Assembly (NCBI GenBank): GCA_037954325.1
Contig: JBBMNZ010000021.1
Location: 14,352,616 to 14,416,615 of the forward strand
Direction: 5' to 3'
From: Fistularia commersonii
Taxonomy: Eukaryota > Chordata > Actinopteri > Syngnathiformes > Fistulariidae
DNA length: 64,000 nt
How positions within the stretch are numbered: the stretch's first letter is position 1; each line of letters starts with the position of its first letter. Shown piece by piece: positions 9,488 through 23,400 of the stretch. The notes below the pieces were generated by a model. The model had not been told where the DNA came from and did not search any database. It was given only the letters and a program-made list of their open reading frames with translations. The translations under genes were made by a program, and so were the position numbers.

Positions 9488-12400
9488 CTTAACGCACACT
9501 AGCAAGTCGAGTTTTTCTCTCGACGCCGCGGTGGTCTACCCTTAACTTTTCCGTGCTCGACACCCGGCGGCGGTCGCTCCTACCGGGGTTGGAGGAGGTT
9601 GTGTAACCGCCCTCCTCCTCCTCCAGGTGAGGTGGCAGTCGCGGCTCCGGTCAACAACCGTACAGGAAATGATCACCGCTTTTTTTAGGGGGGGATGGGG
9701 AGGTGAAAAAAGAAGGGTCTAGAAAAGAGAGCCCCATGCCTGCGTGCATTCAGCTGACTGTCACTGATGTTGCGTTCAGGTGCAAATACTAGGTCCGATC
9801 TTTCCTGCACTGGTTGTTTACCTGCCAAATCCCAACACTATTTGCACTAAGGCAACATTTGCACGACAGCCTTCACTCCTTGCCCTATATTCTGCTTGGT
9901 TATTGATTCTTGACTGCCCCTGCTGTGTTACCAACACCTAGTCATACGGTTTGCAAAGTAAGAATGTCATTGTACGGGGCGGTGCACACGACAATAGACG
10001 CTGAATGCTTCCGGGAACGTTTGGCACGGTGAATTGTCAGTGAGAAATGTGTCGCCCCGGGGCTCCACGCACAAATACACACTGTGACAGTGATTCCCCT
10101 CCTGTAGTCTTAACGGGTTTAATTTTTACCACTTAATCTCGCCTTCAGTTTAAAGCTCAACTCCCAAGTATGGATTGCAAAATTCTAATCAAAGCATGAA
10201 AACACCACTGGGTCCCCGCACCCTCACAATAGGCGCATTCTGCTTTTCACAAGTTGACCTTGCATGAGAAAGGGTTTTCGCAGCAGTGTGTGAGAACCAC
10301 CTATGTGCCAGACTAGCCTACAGACAACATGCCGTTTCCTTCACGGTCCAAGTCCGCAGTGACTGACAGGTGACCGTCCACGCTTTGGTGCGAGCCGTGC
10401 AAAATTCCACAGCACAGTCCAATAGATCCGTTGAGGCACCGCGGGCTACGGTGATGAGCGTCCTCTGTTGCGGGCCGTGTAGAGCAAGCAAAGTACTTAA
10501 ATGGCAGTAAAATGATCTCTTGGCTAGCCTATCACAATGTTATTGGACTCCGCAGATCTAATTATGGACGTTAATCAAGTCATTTTGTGACGTTCATGAA
10601 TGTGTCCACTGTTCTACAGCTACTTACTTGAAGAATGACTGATGCTACACTTTCACATCCGCAATTTGACCACAAGATGAATTTGCTTTGACGCTCTCTG
10701 AGTCTCCGAAGGGACCGGCAAGTCACGATCTGTCTTTTTTCCAGCAATCCTCAAATATTGTCACCATTATATTTAGTATCGGAAATAAAAACAAGAACCA
10801 GCTTGATGCTGCAACTGGTCTAGCAGGATCCCAGCAACCTAATGTCACGGCTGGGTTAACCAGGCCGGCTGAATGGCAGAGCCTGGGCTTTTGCCATCGC
10901 GCCACAAAGTCAAAAAAACACAGCATTCCCTCACATCATGCTGAGAAGAGGTTTGGCCTGTTTTATCGTCTGTGTAGTTTACACTGGCACAAAGGGGAGT
11001 TTAGATAGCTGGCCAGGGCTAGCTGCTAGCGTCCCGCTGAACCCTCCTGCTCTGCTTCATTAATTGCGGCGATACGGCAGCCGAATGGAATACACGATAC
11101 GCCGGAGATGCACTTGATCCGCGCTGCGTGGTTTCTAAGTCAGATATCCTTTCGCTCGCCCAGTGGGTTGCAAGCATTTTCCCGGGTTTCCCATTTCACA
11201 GGTCTTGTGCCTTGCACCTTTCTTTATCATTTTCTTTTTTCATTTTCACATGTTGCTTCAAGTTGGTGTTCATGTTGTCTCATTATTGGAATGTTAATTG
11301 TTGGCTTCTAAATAGTTGTGGCTTCAAAAATCCTATTAATTTGCCAAACTACTTGCCAAACACATTATTTTTCATTTGACAGAGTGAAGCCCAACATGTC
11401 GAAACCAGAAAAGCAGATTTACACACGGGCTTCTGTGCTGCAGGGTCGTGCAAGATGAAATGCTTTGAATATTGTGATGCCCTTGAACCCCCTCTTTCTA
11501 TCAATATCATCAAGAAGAATCTGAAGGAATAATACAGAAAACAAGCTAGAAATGTCCTAAATATTAGATGAAATTTATCCAGAAAAAGTAATTAAGAACT
11601 TACTTCAAAGTTTGCATGACTAATAATGTAGGATACAGTACTCATTAGGTTTCTATATATTCAAATATGTTGCCGAGCTCAAGGGTGCGGCCCCCCACAG
11701 AGATATAGATATTTTATGGTAATTACAAATCCAAGGGGTTCCAGGAAAAGCTGAGTTTTCCCACTGCTCACGCCTTTGCTTTTATTTTTCATTATTACAT
11801 CTAGTTTTGCTCAGAGGCCCTAGTGTGCACCCCGAGAACGATGCAGTTGAGTTTAGCGGGGCTTCCGAGAACTGCATTTGAAGGTCAAAAAATCATAGAG
11901 ATGTTAAATATCCCGCAGAGCTACTCAACGAACAGCAGATGTCCGTTCTATACTGTCACCCTCTGAGAGCTGCAGGCGAAACTGGTCTCGGACAAGAGGA
12001 ATACCTCTGCGCCTCGTTACTTTAAAATTTAATTTCAGGGCGAGGTGTCCTTGCTTTGTTTATAGAAACTGAAACAGAGCGGCCAATTATAAGCAACTTC
12101 ACTAGATTGATTTGAAGGCCTCCCTTCCAACTGCAGTACAACTGGATATCTCTAATTTTGGCTCTGAGGTTTACATTCTGGTGGCGCTGAGACTTTGCAA
12201 AGAATTATTATTGGTCATTCTATATCCAGTCAATATTTATGGATAGCGACTCAGTTTACAGAGTTAAAAGGCTTTCCTTCTGGTGGCAGCTTAAAAAAGG
12301 AGTGTGACACAACCCAGTGTAATTACCATGTCACGGGTGTTGTAAATTCTGTCATCATTTCAGCTGAGATGTGTACAGATGCGTTGCACTAACTCCAGGA

Positions 12401-14393
12401 AATGTAGGCCACGGATATTCCCGCTGTCAAACGTCCCGCTTTGTAGTCCTCGATGGGAGTCGTCGGGGGAATCCGCAGCAACCGTTCCAATTTTTTTTTT
12501 TTTTCCATCCGTTTATGATCATTGCACTGTTGAAGTTCTCAGGGGGTACCACCAACTCTATGTGTATTTTTAGCTGAGGAGAGACCTCCCAAGTGACCTG
12601 CCAGCGGCAACTTGAAACCTTCCACCAACCGGCAAACACGCATTTCTTCCCCCCCTCTATCACCTTGTGCTGTTTTCCAACCCATACTGTTGATATCTTT
12701 CATCCTGAATAAAACGGCGCTGAAGCGATTGGCTTCCTTGTCATCAATACCCGATTCAGCCACGGTGCTCAGCTTGAGGGGTGCTCGTCGGGCGCTGCTC
12801 CACGGCCGCCCACCGCTCCTGCTCATGGTTAATACATGTTGGAGACGCTGCATTTAACCATTTCCCAAAAGGGATGGCTACAGAAAAGACAGTATAGATT
12901 TGCATTTATTTTCCAGCTACTGTCATGTGGACAAATAGCTCAGATTTTCTTGCTTATAATGTACATTTATGCATTTTAAATAAACATATTTGATTACATT
13001 TTTAGATTCTAGATTGAGATTACTCAACCCTGTCTGATCTCAAATTTGCATCGACGCTCGATATTTAGGTTAAAATAGGCTAATGGAAACACAGATATTG
13101 TAACTGATCGTGATAATTCTTAAGGCGTCGGAAGTCCATGAAATGTCATCGTCACCTAAAGCATGCCATCGACCGCCGTGTCCCTCAGCATCCTCTGATG
13201 GAGGCCAGCGGCTGTGCATGCAGGCTGAGCGTCAGGGAAGATCAGGCCCGCGTACAGGGATTGGACCTCAGCCAGAATTTAGCCTGCTTCGACACTGCGC
13301 TGCCCCACCCTCTCTCGCTCGCTCTCTCTCTCCCCACTCCCCACCATTCCTGAGGTGAACCACAGAGGAAGCTGCAGGCTACAATCTATTGACAGTTACA
13401 AGCCGGCTGAGTATGCAGAAGAACCGATTAGCCTTTAGGAAGGAACGGATCAATGCCAATTTTAATGCTCGCTCCCTAGCGGTGATCAGATTTCTACTGG
13501 AGCGAGTAATGAATGTCAGCTATGGAAATTGTCATCAGGATTAAGATGCAAAAATTAAATCCCACTTGCAGTCATTTTTCTCGCATCATATCTTATTTGT
13601 GCAGTCTTTGGCATTTCGATGTGCTGACATGTTCCAGGGCAAACTTTCCCTGGCCTCCCCTCCTCAGCTGTCGGTGCTGACAAGCATTGCCGCTCGCTCC
13701 GGGCTTGTTCCAACAAGACATGAATGTCAAAAAGCTAGAGCACACAATAGATTGTGATGAGCTCTACCTTTCGCCGTCTAATCGTGTATTTCTCAACGTA
13801 CAGTAAACATTCGTCCCTCACCGATTTGTTCCTCTGTCACTTCACGGGTATCATTGGAGGTGAAGTGCATCCCCAGAGAGCTCTCAGCCGAGTGGCTGCA
13901 GTGTTGGTTGCAAATGTCGCTCAGAGTGTGGGCGAAGTACTTCTCTCCTAACTCCACATGACATGTGATATCATCTAGATATGAAACCACATAGAAGCTC
14001 GTCTGGATTTGTCACATTCTCACCAAAAACGAAAGCGCAGTGTTCAGTATTTTTCTTTTTTCCGCGACAGTCTGACTTAGCGAGAGAACCTACAGCGCCT
14101 GGCATCATTATGATACCATGAAATGAAAGCTCCGTATGAAGTCCGAATGCAATATTATCACAACACTCGCCCCCTTTTTTTTTGCCTGCACATCAAATCT
14201 TAACTGCCTTTTGATGCTGCAAGCGGAAAAGCCCATTTCTACTGTCTGTGTGTGACCATTACATAGGGAGTACTTTTAACATGCAAACAAAAGCCAAGGA
14301 GAACCCGTTGCGCCCTCCTCTAGGGTCTGTCCATCTGCTTGACTTTAAAATTAAAATCCTGCTGGGTTTTGAACCATATGTCATATGCTCAAA

Positions 14394-14439
<46 letters not shown>

Positions 14440-17400
14440 CATCCATGCATGCCTCTGATCGCAGACTACTGGTGCAGACAGGCAGCTCTAAGGCTGACTA
14501 AGCAGCGGCAATTCTGTACTCAGTCAACCGTCATGTCACCTCTCACAAGCCCACCGCGCCACAACAGCAGCCTGCAAAGTCAATACACGTTCACCCACAG
14601 AGTATTTCTAGAACTCCAGTTTAAAAATCATACTGAGGCTCGTATGAAGGCAAGCAAAATCCGCTTTCTGAAGCGTCGCCCTGAGCTAGTAGCTTGCCAT
14701 TGCGCATAACCTGCCAGTGGTATTCCACCCCTGGGCTGCATTGCACTTTTGTTCGTGGTACTGTCCTCTCAGTCAGCTAAACATGGTTCATAGAGGAAGT
14801 GACCTGTGGCGATCAAGGGCACTCTGCTGCTAAGAGGAGGGAAAAACCAACTGTAGGTCACACGCGATACAACCGTCATACTCACATGCCTCATCCCATC
14901 CTATTCTTGTTGACTTCCTCAAAGTCTGAGATGGAAGAAATATATGTATAAATTCCATTCGTTATATCGCGAGTGTATTTCAGTGCAGTTTTCTGCCGCT
15001 GTGACTCCAGACGGCCCTTCTCATTAACTTGATGTAGTTTGTTGTCAATAAAGAAATGTAGCGAAAAAGTGAGGCACAGCGATGAAACATCTCAATTGGA
15101 ATCAATTGAGATGTTTCATGTCGTGTAGATGCTCAGCAAATAAATAAATGGGTTAATGGCACCTCTTTGAATTCAGCTTGTGGTTCCCTGCTGCGTTTGA
15201 ATATTGACTGACAGAGGCGGCGATGGGATGCCGCGGATCCTTTGGTGCCAACAAACTGAAAAATGAATTTAGCAGTTTTGCGTAGTAGAGAAAAAAATAA
15301 TCTAAGAGCAAATTAAAATATCGATAGGTTGAAGCAGTGAAGGGTATTTTTTTTTCTGGGTGTACAAAGTTAGATTTTAGTGACATTTCTGGCTCTTTAC
15401 TGTTCTTGTTAATTGGCCCCTGCGTTTTACATTTTCATTTCGCCGCGTGACTGCTGTTGCTGCGGGCTTAGATGTAACTTTTTATTTATTTTCCACCAGA
15501 AATGACCACATGCTGAGCAGTTCGCGTCGCCTTTTTAGCAGGTTTGAATATCCATCTATGTACTGTTGGTCACGGCCTACTCAGGAAATGCTGTGCAGTG
15601 AATCCACAATGCAAGCCATTGAAGAATCAGGACGAAATGAAGAGTCAGTGTGTAAAAGTGTTTGTCTGTGTTTTAGAGATTGCTTTCCGCTGGTATTATA
15701 GTCAGCATCTGGCCGTTGAAGAGGATCTCTTAAGAAGCCTGATCTCGACCTCTTATTAACGACACCATTGAGGCTGCGGCGTCTGAATCACTTCTGGAGG
15801 GCTTAACAAGAGTCACCACATGACCCAGGCGCCCATGCAGGTCGTAACACTGGGATGAAGTCGATTGTTCTCCGCTGGAGTGATGGTAGCTGCTCTGCAG
15901 GGCCGCGCTAACTCTCCTCTCCGTCCTCTTTCCCCTGTCCTTGTACTGCCGAAGGGGACAAAGAGCAGCTTGTTTCTGGTGCTGTGACCTACTTTTGTCC
16001 AAAAAAGACACAACCAGAAACGAGTTATCATGGATGTAGAAAAATTGCTCATTCATCTCTCTTTGTATTATTAGCTCTCATCGCTAATCCTCATCTCCGT
16101 TTCTGATGAATGCATGTAAGTGAAATATCCCAGACTGACTAGAACCTGGAATAGCTACTCCTGAATGCACATGTTTACTGTTTGATTATCAGAGACCTTG
16201 ATTTTCCAAAGTCGTATTTATGACATGAAACACTTACATCAATTAGAAGTATTTTTTGTAACTTGTTGAAATTAATGAATCCCTCCAACCAAGTCACCAG
16301 GTCCAGACACTACCGTTTTTTATAGAGAAAGCTGCTTCATCACGCCTGGAAACCATGTCATTTTTTAAGCTGGTTATCCAAAATGCACTCGTCTCTCTGC
16401 ACCTTGTCACTCAGGTCTTACATGAAAGCACCCGTGGGTTTATTATTCACTCTTAAAACCTTTATGTGATGCAAATGAAATCAAGGCACGATAGGATTTT
16501 TTTTATGACTACTATATGATTCTAGTCTATGCATAGTCACTGTGATCAGGTACAAATTTACAACATCGATAGGTCCTATGACCAGTGAGAAGGAAATAAC
16601 AGGTAAATGATGATGATAAAAATCCCTTTTATCTGAAGATAAAGGGAGCAAGGTCAAGCACGGGCCAGGTAAGCAGCCATCTCTGCAGGAGAATCGGCTG
16701 CCTGAGCCGAGAGCTGCAGCCAATCTGCATAACCTGCAACCATCTGGCAGAAGTGAGAGTTCTCAGAGCGATTTCCTGCAGCTCCCCTCATTTTTCATCT
16801 GTAGCCTGTTAGTATATAAATGAATTACAATTAAACGTTCTTAGACGATCCCCTTCATTGTCTGTTGATCAGCACACATATTAAACATACAGTAGCATGC
16901 TGTATTTGCATTCTGCTTGGATTAGTTGAAAATTGTTTTATGTAAAATATCAGTATTGCTGTTAACGTTGTAGCCATGTTATATTGTAAGCGAGGATGGA
17001 TGATCAGACTAAAAAGTCATGTTACTATTTACCTGGGATCCAATCAAGCCTAAAATCACCATCAGAAATGTTCTCACTCCATTTTTAATAAAGGCTAGTA
17101 ACAGCCAAACCAAAAGTGATAATGAAATAATTATTATTATCATAATTGTAAAAAAGAAAAGCTGCTTTTAGCCTGATATGCATGAGCTACCATCGCTTAA
17201 CCAGTGGTAGGACTACTCTGATTCTATTGTGCTAACTTTGCCTATTTGGCAAATATTAGCTTAGTGCATGATAAAGTTAATCAAGATAGGCCAATGGGTG
17301 GATATCATTGATATCATGCTCAACAACAGCTCAGTGGCACATGGTGCAAAAAAGGCTGTAGTCATCCAGTATTGTGGCCCACAGAGTAAATGAGCAACGG

Positions 17401-20400
17401 TTCTCAGAGCAAAGATCCAGCACAGCTCTCAGGTTCTTGAACAGCACGATGTTCTAGAAGTTTGGACCAAGCAAACCAATTTTGCACAACTGCAACTCCA
17501 GCTCATCTCCTTTTGGGATAAATATGGAGAGAATATATATATAAAAAAATAGGAGATGTTCTATCTGTGTGTTTGAGTTATTGCGACGTCTGAATTTTTC
17601 TTTTTTTTTTTGTTTGGCCTCATTTTCACCACCTCACTTTAAGCTGATAGATCATCGCAGGGTTCATTCTGAGAATATCCTGTCTGGCGGCAGAACTGAA
17701 GACGCCCCTGAATGAAACTATTGTCAGACAAAATTTGACTGGATGGTTTTCGCTTCCATTAAAAGGTGTAAAACCTTCACAAAATACTCAACTCGACACT
17801 AGACATCAGACTGAATCATAGTTTTGCTTTAAGTCTATAAAACACTCAACAGAGTTTATGTCAACAACTCTTGATGTAGGACAGCCACTTCTACACAGAT
17901 ATATATTTGTATATATATACATATATCTTAAAGCTCACACACAGTGACAGCTCAAAGTACTTTGCAAAGGAACAGGAAGTGTATTCAAAGTGTATAAGGG
18001 CAAGAACAAAACAGTAAAAACAAAAGTGTTCTTGTCCTGTGGGTATTTGTTGAGGTGAAATGTTGAGATGCTTTCTGGAAATGACAGTTCTTACCACAGA
18101 AAGGGTGAGGCAAGCATTGTTATCGTGTCTGTTTCTCCTTGGTGTGAAAAACTCCCGATCAGAAAGCTCCTCATCTTTATATCAAGTCTGAAGTTAGTTA
18201 ATGAGGTCACCTCTCGCACATTTTGCAAAGCCAACCGATTCACCGCTTTCGTCTAAGCTGTTGGTTTCTTTCATCAAGCCAACCGGATGTGAAAAAATAA
18301 ATGAAGAAGTGAAAAAGCCCATTTTTCAAGCACGTCAAATGCAATGAAGTGACATAATTTCAACAAAAACAGAGAAGTGCAAGTAGGTGGGATCAAACGT
18401 CTGCTGTCTAAAAATTTAGTCACGATTGAAAATGCCGAATTCTTCCCTTTTTTGCGTGTTTTTTTTTAAAGCTATTTTGTGTTTTAACATCATAAGACAA
18501 TGTTGATAGAGACCGCAAACATGGACAGGGAGGCTCCAACATGCAGGGGAACGTCCACAAGCTTCAATCAAAGAGGATCTCTTGCATCTCATAAACTTGA
18601 TGATTTAGAGAGAGCAGAGGTTTTGACAACATTGCTTTGTGCGTCGCGTACTTTCCACACAGCGCGGTGAGTAGATGATTAAAAATGAATGAAAATTGTC
18701 AAGCAAAGGTACTCAAAATCCTCACGGTATGAGCAAATCTAAAATTATTTCGACTCCGTGTGACAAATGGTTACCGCTGGCCCCAAATTTGCAGGGGATT
18801 CTTGTCATTCCACTGCACCAGTCAGGTGTACATACTTGTAGACCCAAGTTACAAACACAACTTGCCTCCAAAGGCTTTGCAGCGTTTAGCTGCCTGCACC
18901 TTTAATTACTTTTCACCGAATGACTGTAGTGAAAGTGCTGAACAGCTCAGTGCAAAGCGTGAGCTCGTGTGCAGTCACAAGCGCGCCGTTTTCTTTTCAT
19001 ACCGCCCGCAGCGTCACTTTGTCTCCAACCAGGGGACCTCCAACCAGGCTCTCCCAGCTCCACGGGACTGTGTAGCAGATGTGATAAATAGAACGAGCCG
19101 TTCGGGTGCTCTGCATAAACCTGCTGTTGCACGTCGTGGCTCAGCTATCCGTGATCTACTGTGTATCTTGACTCACACAGGTCAGGGTCAGGGGAGAAAG
19201 TATTTATAGTGGGTCTAAATGCTGCCGTCCATCCTTGGTATGTGCGAGCGACCTCACCGAGCCGCACCTGTGTGGTGTGTTGTCGTCGTCCTGCTGCCGG
19301 TCCTCCATCTCCTATGTTATCGCACAATCGCTCTCGGTCGACGCTCTCCACTCGTGTTTCATCGAAGACAAGCTTTGGCATGTTAGAAATTCATATCAGC
19401 CGGCGAGCACCTTGCAATTCATCAAAAGCAAACGGGAAATATGAAAGGAATGGAGGGTAAAGGAGTTGTGGAAAGTAGGACACGGGGGAACTCGGATAAA
19501 CCTGCCGCACAAACCCATTTATTTCACCATTGTTCATCCAGTTCTGTCGGCCTCACCGGGTGTCACGTCTTATCTGGGTAAATGCCTCCGCATTTTTTGA
19601 ACCCGCAGATAATGCCTGTTTTGTCTGTTAGCCTTGAACGAGGGGAACGGGGGGGGGGGGGGGGGGGGCAGAAGCAGGCTCTGCTGTGAATCGCAACACA
19701 ACATCACCCCCTGCAGGTCGATAAAGGCCCCTCAGGTCTGGGTTTAAGAAGGCTCTCTTCCAGCACAAAACCCACTATCAGTCATAAAGTCCTTGCAGCT
19801 ACAGCGGCAGAGTGGATGAAGTAGATGTGCGACGACAGCATTGATTCACTTCCACTCCGCGCTGCCGATCGGGCCTCGGGCCGAGCGCGCTGATTCCAGC
19901 GGGCAGGATGTCCTGTCAGGAGTAACGGAGGCCTCCCCCTGCTGAAGTCAAGGACTTGTAGCAATTAAAAGCATTAGTGCAGTAAAACCGCGTCGACTCA
20001 GTCCAGCCCTTCATGCTTTAACGCCGGCTTCGGTTCTTCACCGTTCCTCTGTCCACCATCTGCCTAGCTCGGTGGCCCAGTAAATGGTTTCCTTTCCCTG
20101 TTTTCCTGCCTCCCCCTCCCCTCCCCTCCCATCCCGCCCAGCCTTCATGTCTAATTTCTCTGTCCTTTTCATCCTGTCTCTTGCCATACCGATCTCCCTT
20201 TTCCTTTTTATCTCTGTCTCTTCCTCTATCTCTCCCCTTTCCTGTAATGAACCCTTACGAGGAGCGCTCCACGTGTAATTAAAATGCACACCATTCATCT
20301 GGGAGGAAGGGAGTCTCCTTAATCTGCGTCAACCCACATAGTAACCTCCCCCCCCCCCCGGAGGATTCTTGCCTGCTGCACGGCGCGCACAGACACACAC

Positions 20401-23400
20401 TCCAGGCTCACGCAGCATCTTATTGCCATTTATCAGAGTCGCGGGCCGGCTGTGCCCTGCTGTGTTGCATTAGAGTTGGTAAACAACACAATCTTAAAGT
20501 TTTGTAGAGAGGAGTGTTTTCAATTCAAGAGGGCTCGATGTGATTAATCGTTCACATTTTTAATGCCAATTTTGGAAGCGTGTCTGTTTCATGACTTCTT
20601 GCCTCTCAGGAATTCAGGTCTCAGAGCTTAATATATGCTTCACTCTCTGTCCTGTTTTTACTTATAAAATATGCTCCGCTTTTGTTATCTATAAAAGGAT
20701 TTGGCTCTCTGTCTGAACGATATGATTTAGAGAGCTCCTTTCTTGAACCTTAGGATGTCTCCTGTAGGTTCCTCATTTTACTCCAGTCCCATTTTTGGTC
20801 ACAGGGGAACTCATCCATGCTTTGCACTCAGTCATGGTATTTTCCCCTGGCAGAGAAGGGCTGACACACCTCTGTGTGTTTGCCTAGCTGCAGGATAGGC
20901 CAGAGCACGTCCAGCACACAGCAGTAAAATTAAAAAAAAAAAAAAAAAAAAAAGGGGACCTTCAAACTTGCTTGTTAACTGCTCATATCTTACTTTAAAG
21001 CAGTCAGTAAAGTTTAAATTAGAAGTTTATGCAAACCGCATCAGTCAAGTCTGTCTTTTTGATGGTGTCCTACATGATATTCACCTTAAGACCAAGGCCT
21101 GAGAGAATGTGTTTCTTGTAATCCGGGGTTTAATGTTCGAACAGTAATTGCATTTTTGAGTAATAAATATATTTCTAACCAAGGCGACAGCCACTTCAGC
21201 CCGAGGACTAACTGGATTAACATCTGTTGTTCGAACCATCTGTGTGCTCAGGTCTCCACCGGCTGCACCACAACTTCCTCCTGACATCTGCAATGATATT
21301 CATGCTGTTTTCCAGAGACAAGGAACTGATGAAATCCAACGTGCCTGTTCTCACTTCAGATTAGATGAATGTCTTGTTTGGTTTGTAGTATTTTTTTTTT
21401 TATGGTCACTGGTGCTTTCTGACATTTAGAACGGAACCCCTCACTGTCAATGAAGCAATCAGATTTTTTTTTCAATGATACTATGGGGGTACTGGGTTAG
21501 GAATCATCTGTTAAGCATGAGTAATCAAAAACAGGAAATAAACCGCTGATAACCAGCAGCTCATTCACGGTTGTTCCTGATCTATGATCTTTCTTATCTT
21601 TCCCTTTTTACCTCAAAGGTTTTGCTTGCACTTAAGCCGCTGAAAAAAAAAAGACGATTTAAATCCTGACAATTTTCATGTTGGAACACCTCAGACAAAT
21701 CAAATGCATCACCCAATCAAATTCTTCAAAATGATACAAACACACACACACACACAGATTCAGATTTTGACATATCCACTTAAGACTGTGAATATCCTGT
21801 ACTCTCATACACGTACTTGCAAAGGCTGGATATTTTTTCCGACTCCACCGGGCAGGAGATGAGCCGGCAGGCACACTGAGCTGGCTGCAGTAGTGTAAAC
21901 AGAGCGCTGTGCTGTTTCCATAATGGACCTCTGGGGAATGCGCCTGGGCTTCCGTGTCCAGAAAGGAATCTCTGCTGTGTGACCCAGTCAACTGGCATGT
22001 TAGCCACGCTCACCATGCTAACGCTACACTGGCCCGAGTGCCTCTGGTACGGATCTGGCCGTGCCTCTGTTGTGACTCCGCTCTGTCTGGGAAATGTTCG
22101 CTCCCGTGCTGATGAGCCCACCATCTATCAGGTGCTCGCCCTCATGTTGAAATCTCCCAAACAGAGTTGCGCAGCGGGTGGCGTTGAAAAGCCGTTGTCA
22201 AGTGAGTAAGTCATGAGCAAACCAAAGCAGATTTAGTGCAGCCATGGTGACAGAGCGGCTGATCACACCTTTTATATACCTGTTGTAATACCCCTCCCTT
22301 TGTTGGGCATGTCTCTGGGGATAAAAGAGACCTGCTTGTTCTCGACAGTTTCATTTGACGATCTTTTAATCTCCATCCGCCGAATCGCGCGGAGGCCGGT
22401 GAATCGGGGCGGCCCTTCACTCCCAGACAGCCCTCAGTGGGCCATCACTTGCGTGAGTAGTGTCTATTACTCTAAGTTGGTGCTGCCGCACCGGGCAAGG
22501 GGAGGGGGTTCGAAGGGGTGGGTGAACCTAAGCCTTCGTCTTTAATTTTAACCCCTCCTTCTACGCTGGTCATCTCCACTGCTCTCAGCTGCACCCCATT
22601 CCCCCCCTCTGCTGATGGTAGAGTTAAGGAGAGCAGTTCCTGCCGGACACTCCGTTTGAGTTGCTTTCGTCGCTTCCATTTCTCGTCGACCTCTGTGCTC
22701 TTTACTCTGTACTTCACTTCTCAGGGTGTGACGCTTTTTTTTTTTTTTTTTTTCTAAGGTACGTCTCATTTCCATTTTTACATAGGTTATAGTTTTGCTT
22801 TCCTGGCTCAGTGCTTTATTTTGGGATAGAGCCTTGAGTTGTTGCTATCTGCGAAGGTGGTACTGGCCATCAACTCAAAGCAGGATTTGAACTTTTATTA
22901 AGTAGCCTTCTTTAGAATGACATATTTCATGAATATATTTTCCATGCTAATGTTCCTGCGGCCAGGGTACAAAATATTATTTCGATAGTAATTTCAGTAT
23001 GTTATACGCCTAATCGGTCCTGTACTGATGAATTATTCGTCTAATGAATAGCAGTTGTGTAGAATACCTCATGTCTAAAATTAAAGATTTGTTATTTGAT
23101 TTAGGGCTTTTTGTTTTTTAGGACTCTGCAAGAGACACAAAACCCTTCTGTGGTGAGTGAGTGTGCTAAAATAAGCCCAGGTATTCAGTAATACGGTCTG
23201 AGCACTTCATTCAGTTCGCTATAATGCTATGTATGTCTGTACCTACTGGTTACATCTGCTAATTTAGTAGCTGTTTTTCTGTCCCATATTCCAAATAAGC
23301 CTGCGATGCAGAGAGCTGCTGTGTAGAGATGGTATATTGTATAACAGCATGTACAATTTGACACCGGGTGACACGGCGAGGCTCCAAGCAGACAAGGGTC

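Noticed and set aside
18760..19209. 149-codon frame in pxn intron 1
   Set aside because: No homology I can see, no splice context; length expected by chance in 16 kb.
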